Assembly (NCBI GenBank): GCA_001942185.1
Contig: MKJV01000065.1
Coordinates: 85,551-149,550, forward strand
Length of the DNA stretch: 64,000 nucleotides
Reading direction: 5' to 3'
From: Pseudonocardia sp. CNS-004
GTDB lineage: Bacteria > Actinomycetota > Actinomycetes > Mycobacteriales > Pseudonocardiaceae
A program made the position numbers and the translations under genes. Below, piece after piece: positions 60,124 to 64,000 of the stretch; position 1 is the first letter of the stretch; the number at the start of each line of letters is the position of its first letter. The notes beneath the pieces were generated by a model that saw only the letters and a program-made list of their open reading frames with translations, was not told where the DNA came from and ran no database searches.

Positions 60124-60987
60124 ATGGCGGAGATCGAGCTGTCGGCCGGCACCATCGAGTACACCGACACGGGCGGCGACGGCCCCGTCCTCGTCTTCGT
60201 GCACGGCGTCGCGATCGCGCCCACGCAGTGGCGCCACGTCGTCGCCGAGCTCTCCGGGGAGTACCGCTGCGTGCTCCCGCACCTGCCGCTCGGCTCGCAC
60301 CCCCGCCCGATGCGCCCCGACGCCGACCTGTCGCTGCCCGGGCTTGCCGGGCTCATCGGGGAGTTCCTCGAGCGGCTCGACCTGCGCGACGTCACGCTCG
60401 TGCAGAACGACTGGGGCGGCGCGCAGATCCTCGTCGCCCACGGCGGAGCCGAGCGCGTGGCGCGGATGGTGCTCGTGGCGTGCGAGGCGTTCGACAACTA
60501 CCCGCCGGGTGTCGCGGGGCGCCTGCTCGTCAGGACCGCACGCCTGCCGGGCGGCCTCGCGCTGCTCATGCAGCTGCTGCGGTTCCGGGCGGCGCGGCGG
60601 GCACCCGGCGGGTGGGGCTGGATGAGCAAGCGCCCCGTGCCCGACGAGATCATGGACGAGTGGTTCCGCCCGGGCCGCGAGCAGGCCGGGGTGCGCCGCG
60701 ACCTCGCCGCGTACGGCCGCAGCCTCCCACCACGCGAGGTGTTGCTGGAGTGGGCCGAGCGCAACCGGTCCTTCCACGGGCCGGTGCTCGTGGTGTGGGC
60801 GGCCGAGGACCACCTGATGCCCGCCGACCACGGCCGCCGCCTCGCCGACCTCTACCCGCACGGCCGCCTGGTCACGATCCCCGACAGCTACACGCTCGTG
60901 CCGGAGGACCAGCCCGCCGCGCTGAGCGCCGAGATCCGCGCCTTCCTCGCCGAGACGTCGGTCAGCGGACCCGCCGCCGCGAGCTGA
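60124..60987 (+). CDS. Alpha/beta hydrolase, haloalkane-dehalogenase/epoxide-hydrolase-like
   Basis: Hydrolase of 287 residues (a GTG two codons... directly before the ATG is an alternative start). It has VLVFVHGVAIAPTQWRHV, LPHLPLGSHPRPM and a nucleophile elbow VQNDWGGAQ with Asp in place of Ser, as in haloalkane dehalogenases and epoxide hydrolases. The acid region is VVWAAEDHLMP. At the usual catalytic-His position it reads PDSYTLVPEDQP, with no His, so either another residue serves or activity is unusual. GGGGGAG precedes the start. It is divergent from, and probably controlled by, the TetR regulator. Its end overlaps the CoA-binding gene. Confidence 0.82.
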   Translation: MAEIELSAGTIEYTDTGGDGPVLVFVHGVAIAPTQWRHVVAELSGEYRCVLPHLPLGSHPRPMRPDADLSLPGLAGLIGEFLERLDLRDVTLVQNDWGGAQILVAHGGAERVARMVLVACEAFDNYPPGVAGRLLVRTARLPGGLALLMQLLRFRAARRAPGGWGWMSKRPVPDEIMDEWFRPGREQAGVRRDLAAYGRSLPPREVLLEWAERNRSFHGPVLVVWAAEDHLMPADHGRRLADLYPHGRLVTIPDSYTLVPEDQPAALSAEIRAFLAETSVSGPAAAS

Positions 60988-61441
60988 TCACACCGGTGTC
61001 GAACCCGGCGATGTGCAGCCCGCCGTGGAACCGCGCGTGTTCCACTTTCAGGCAGCGGTCCATCACCACGGTGAGCCCCGCGGCCTCCGCACGACGCGCC
61101 ACGTCCTCGTCGAACAGGCCGAACTGCAGCCAGAACGTGGAGACGCCGTCGATCCCCAGCACGTCGTCGAGGACCGAGGGCAGGTCCTCGCGGCGACGGA
61201 ACACGTCGACGAGGTCGGGCACCACCGGCAGATCGGCCAGCCGCTTGAACACCGGCCGACCGAGGACCTCCGTGGCGTTCGGGTTCACGAAGTACACGTC
61301 GTAGTCGGTGCTCGCGAGCAGGTAGGTCGCCACGAAGTTGCTCGCCCGCGCCGGGTTCGGCGACGCGCCGACCACCGCGACGGTGCGGGTGGCGCGCAGG
61401 ATCTGCTGCCGCCGGACGGCAGTCGGGTTCTCCCAGGTCAC
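60962..61441 (-). CDS. CoA-binding domain protein
   Basis: Single-domain CoA-binding Rossmann protein of 159 residues (TVAVVGASPNPARASNFVAT, VYFVNPNATEVLGRPVFKRL, DLVDVFRRREDLPSVLDDVL, TFWLQFGLFDEDVARRAEAAG, VVMDRCLKVEHARF), the YccU-like family of unknown function. GTG 61441 overlaps the metY stop (GTGA), a pairing of methionine-synthesis and CoA-binding genes that recurs in actinobacteria. The C-terminal end overlaps the convergent hydrolase gene by 26 bases. Confidence 0.87.
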   Translation of the reverse strand: MTWENPTAVRRQQILRATRTVAVVGASPNPARASNFVATYLLASTDYDVYFVNPNATEVLGRPVFKRLADLPVVPDLVDVFRRREDLPSVLDDVLGIDGVSTFWLQFGLFDEDVARRAEAAGLTVVMDRCLKVEHARFHGGLHIAGFDTGVISSRRRVR

Positions 61442-62748
61442 GAATGCTCCTTCACCGCGGCGGCGAGCGCCTGGTCGAGATCCCACAGGATGTCCTCCGG
61501 ATCCTCCAGCCCCACGCTGATCCGGATCAGGTCCGGTGGGACGTTCGCGTCGCGCAGTTGCTCGTCGGTGAGCTGCTGGTGAGTGGTCGAGCCGGGGTGG
61601 ATGACGAGCGTGCGGGCGTCCCCGATGTTGGCGAGGTGGCTGCACAGCTGCACCGACTCGATGAACCGCGCACCGGCCTCCCGCCCGCCCGCGACACCGA
61701 ACGAGAACACCGCACCCGGCCCGAGCGGCAGGTAGCGCGCCGCGCGGTCGTGGTGGGGATGGTCGGGCAGCCCGGCCCAGCGGACGTAGGACACCCGAGG
61801 GTCGGCGTTCAGCCACTCCGCGACGACGCGCGCGTTCGCCACGTGCGCCTCCATCCGCTGGGGCAGCGTCTCCACACCCTGGATCAGCAGGAACGCGCTG
61901 TGGGGCGACAGGGACGCGCCCACGTCGCGTAGCTGCTCGGCCCGCAGCTTGGTGAGGAACCCGAACTCCTGGAAGTTGCCCCACCAGGTGAGCCCGCCGT
62001 AGGACGGTACCGGCTCCGTCATCTGCGGGAACCGCCCGTTGCCCCACGGGAAGCGGCCGGACTCGATCACGACCCCGCCCAGCGTGGTGCCGTGGCCGCC
62101 GAGGAACTTGGTGGCCGAGTGGATCACGATGTCGGCGCCGTGCTCGATCGGCCGGCACAGATACGGGGTGGCCAGCGTGGCGTCGATGACCAGCGGGACA
62201 CCCGCGGCGTGGGCGACGTCGGCGAGCCCCGCGATGTCGGCGACCTCGCCACCCGGGTTGGACACCACCTCGGCGAACACCAGCTTCGTGCGGTCGGTGA
62301 TCGCCGCCGCGTACGCGGCGGGGTCGTCGCCCGCGACGAACGTGGTGTCCACGCCGAACCGGCGCAGCGTCACGTCGAGCTGCGTGATCGTGCCGCCGTA
62401 CAGCCCCGCGGCTGCGACGATGTGGTCGCCGGCCCCCGCGAGGCTGGCGAAGGTGAGGAACTCCGCGGCCTGCCCGCTCGCCGTCGCGACCGCACCCAGC
62501 CCGCCTTCGAGGCTCGCGAGACGCTCTTCGAACGCCGCGACGGTGGGGTTCGCGATGCGGCTGTAGATGAGCCCGTACTTCTGCAGCGCGAACAGGCTCG
62601 CGGCGTCGGTGGTGTCTTCGAAGACGAAGCTCGTGGACTGGTAGATCGGCACCGCGCGGGCGCCGGTGGCGATGTCGGGGACGTGCCCCGCGTGCACGGC
62701 GCGCGTCCGGAAGCCCCAACTTCGGTCCTGCTCGGTCATGCCGCCCAT
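61438..62748 (-). CDS. metY: O-acetylhomoserine (thiol)-lyase / sulfhydrylase
   Basis: PLP enzyme of the Cys/Met metabolism family, about 436 residues, forming homocysteine from O-acetylhomoserine and sulfide. It has TRAVHAGHVPDIATGARAVP at the start, YSRIANPTVAAFEERLASLE, the PLP-Lys in HSATKFLGGHGTTLGG, WGNFQEFGFLTKLR and the family ending HPGSTTHQQL...RISVGLEDPEDI. An ATG three codons inside (MTEQDRSWGF) is a possible start. The gene reads intact and is coupled to the CoA-binding gene. Confidence 0.92.
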   Translation of the reverse strand: MGGMTEQDRSWGFRTRAVHAGHVPDIATGARAVPIYQSTSFVFEDTTDAASLFALQKYGLIYSRIANPTVAAFEERLASLEGGLGAVATASGQAAEFLTFASLAGAGDHIVAAAGLYGGTITQLDVTLRRFGVDTTFVAGDDPAAYAAAITDRTKLVFAEVVSNPGGEVADIAGLADVAHAAGVPLVIDATLATPYLCRPIEHGADIVIHSATKFLGGHGTTLGGVVIESGRFPWGNGRFPQMTEPVPSYGGLTWWGNFQEFGFLTKLRAEQLRDVGASLSPHSAFLLIQGVETLPQRMEAHVANARVVAEWLNADPRVSYVRWAGLPDHPHHDRAARYLPLGPGAVFSFGVAGGREAGARFIESVQLCSHLANIGDARTLVIHPGSTTHQQLTDEQLRDANVPPDLIRISVGLEDPEDILWDLDQALAAAVKEHS

Positions 62749-62764
62749 CCTGCCTCGCGTCCTC

Positions 62765-63468
62765 TCAGAGATGTTCCCGGAAGAACGCGATGATCCGGCG
62801 ATGGGCGTCTTCCGCGGTCGGCGCGTGGTACTCGGCGCGGAACGGCGTGTGCTTCGTCATCGCCCCCAACAGCCCGGGCGGCCTGCTGTGGAACGAGTGG
62901 GCGGCGTCCGGGTACGTGCGGACGCGTGGGGGACGCCCAGCTCGTCGAGCCGTGCGTCGAGCTTGTCGCCGAAGCCGCGGGTGGTCAGGTCCCGCCCGCC
63001 GTAGCTCGCGACCATCGGGCAGGACCGGGGGACGGGGAGCGGCATGTTGTAGAACGGCGCGCTCACCTTGTACCGCCCGCTGCCGGCGAGCAGCAGGGCG
63101 AAGCTGCCGCCGAGGCAGAAGCCGATGGTGCCGATGCGTTCGCCGTCGACCTCCCCGCGCGCGGCCAGGAAGCGCCGGCCCGCCTCGATGTCGTCCAGCT
63201 CCCGGCCGCTGCCGCGCAGCACGGTGCGCATCGCCCTCGCCACGCACAGAGCCTTGAGCCGCCCGCGCGCGAACAGGTCCGGGATCAGCACCGCGTACCC
63301 CTCGGCGGCGAGCTCACGGGCGACCCGGCGCATCTCGTCGTTCATCCCGAACGCCTCGTAGATCATCACCAGGCCGGGGTGCGGGGCGTCGCCGCCGTCG
63401 GGCGTCGTCAGCACGCCGGGGAGGGAGAACCCGTCGTCGGCCGTGATGTCGACGTCGATCTGCACCAC
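62765..63468 (-). CDS. Dienelactone hydrolase family protein (one-base break near 62932)
   Basis: Alpha/beta hydrolase of about 234 residues. It shows GLVMIYEAFGMNDEMRRVAR, YAVLIPDLFARGR, the nucleophile elbow with Cys (IGFCLGGSFALLLAG), the Asp region VASYGGRDLTTRG and, after one missing base near 62932, the catalytic His in TYPDAAHSFHSRPPG. The start is GTG 63468. Family members cleave dienelactone in chlorocatechol breakdown, but many act on other esters; the context gives no pathway. Confidence 0.87.
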
Positions 63469-63478
63469 CTCGACGCTA

Positions 63479-63609
63479 GTGATCGAAGCGACACGAACGC
63501 CAGCGTCGTCACCGGGATGCGGGTGTACTGCTCGGCAGCGGTGATCGATCCGGTTCGCACATGCGCGTTGCCGGCACCGCGCTGGTGTGCTGTTCGGGCT
63601 TCGAAGTCA
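63479..63609. repeat. TGATC-type palindromic region upstream of the dienelactone hydrolase
   Basis: TGATCGAAGCGACACGAACG near 63482 and CGCTGGTGTGCTGTTCGGGC...TCGAAGTCA (63581-63609) are imperfect inverted arms. An inner TGATCGATCCGGTTCGCAC lies at about 63541. The outer right arm contains the stop codon of the minus-strand gene ending at 63607, as at 839 and 34322. Confidence 0.45.
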
Positions 63610-64000
63610 GTGCCGGACCGGTGGGTTGTCGTCGGGGGTGATGACGGCCGGGGGGAACCAGCGGTCGTCGACGAAGGCGTCGGAGTCGTCGAGCAGGTAG
63701 TCGGGCCTGCGGCGTTCCCGCTCCTGGCCGCCGGATCCCATCCCGGCGGCGAGCGGCGGGTACATCCCGCCGGCCAGGCCCGGCCGGGCCGCGGCGGGAG
63801 GCCCGGCGGCGACGGCCCGGGTGGCGGCCGGCGTCGCCGGCGGGGCGGGCGCCGAACGGTTCCGGGGCAGCGGGCCGGCCGCCGAGGGTTTCCGGGGCGG
63901 TGGGCCGGGCACCGAGCGGTTCCGGGCCGGTGGCGCGGACCCGGGAGCTGCGCCCCGGTGGCCGGGGGCGCCGGGGCGCGGGGGATGACGTCGCCGCCAG
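63607..64000 (-). CDS. C-terminal part of a Pro/Ala-rich protein
   Basis: Incomplete at the window edge. The visible part is a low-complexity Pro/Ala/Arg/Gly region with short repeats (RNRSVPGPP, LPRNRSAPAPP), then MYPPLAAGMG and an acidic end RRRPDYLLDDSDAFVDDRW followed by PPAVITPDD. A tail of the form RRPxYL-acidic-PPVI is seen on PPE/WXG-like proteins of Pseudonocardiaceae type VII secretion loci, so this may be such a protein; that is an inference from the tail only. The reading frame upstream of 63912 becomes Arg/His-rich and may contain another base error. Confidence 0.55.
   Translation of the reverse strand, partial: WRRRHPPRPGAPGHRGAAPGSAPPARNRSVPGPPPRKPSAAGPLPRNRSAPAPPATPAATRAVAAGPPAAARPGLAGGMYPPLAAGMGSGGQERERRRPDYLLDDSDAFVDDRWFPPAVITPDDNPPVRH

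Overview
The window is very GC-rich DNA with dense, often GTG-started genes that overlap by four bases. It comes from an actinobacterium, most likely a member of the Pseudonocardiaceae. Pointers are a mycothiol-dependent isomerase, an XRE/DUF5753 regulator paired with a DUF397 protein, an IdeR-type regulator next to galE, and the order panB, secreted hydrolase, glnA2, glnE known from mycobacteria. The genus assignment is an inference. No tRNA, rRNA, CRISPR array, insertion sequence or phage gene was seen.

A technical feature dominates the reading. About 35 single-base discontinuities break otherwise full-length genes, including housekeeping genes (glnE, mdh, sthA, fumarase, panB). Nearly all look like loss of one base from a short G or C run, and adding one base per break makes the gene length a multiple of three in almost every case. 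I treat these genes as intact CDS with probable sequence errors, not as pseudogenes, and give each break position.

Layout. 1-9.0 kb: end of a quinone-oxidoreductase-type dehydrogenase; a two-component system with a small divergent secreted protein; an M23 peptidase; and a LacI regulator divergent from an MFS transporter-sulfatase operon with a palindromic operator between them. 9.5-19 kb: sthA, a DUF4192 protein, galE and an IdeR-type regulator; then a rhodanese, AcuC deacetylase and GNAT/acyl-CoA-synthetase run that suggests a protein acylation writer/eraser pair. 19-30 kb: class I fumarase, a lone xanthine-dehydrogenase-type large subunit, a lactonase, a fumarylpyruvate hydrolase/maleylpyruvate isomerase pair, a compact RNB ribonuclease, a GCS2-type ligase and panB. 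30-33.4 kb: secreted tripeptidyl-aminopeptidase-like hydrolase and glnA2.

33.4-53.5 kb is a roughly 20 kb block lying between glnA2 and glnE, which are neighbours in mycobacteria. It holds a GNAT protein; a carbohydrate locus (GH51 arabinofuranosidase, two ABC permeases, binding protein, sulfatase, ROK regulator); an XRE/DUF397 pair; an esterase/MprF-like membrane lipid pair; a TIR-nSTAND-WD40 giant protein divergent from a DUF4231 (SLATT-like) membrane protein; and a TetR/monooxygenase-like pair. The TIR-STAND/DUF4231 pair is the best candidate for a little-described defence system.

53.5-64 kb: glnE, mdh, a DUF418 membrane protein, a TetR regulator divergent from an alpha/beta hydrolase with a palindromic operator, a CoA-binding protein, metY, a dienelactone hydrolase and the tail of a Pro-rich protein. 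Many gaps between genes, especially convergent ones, carry several distinct families of palindromic repeats.
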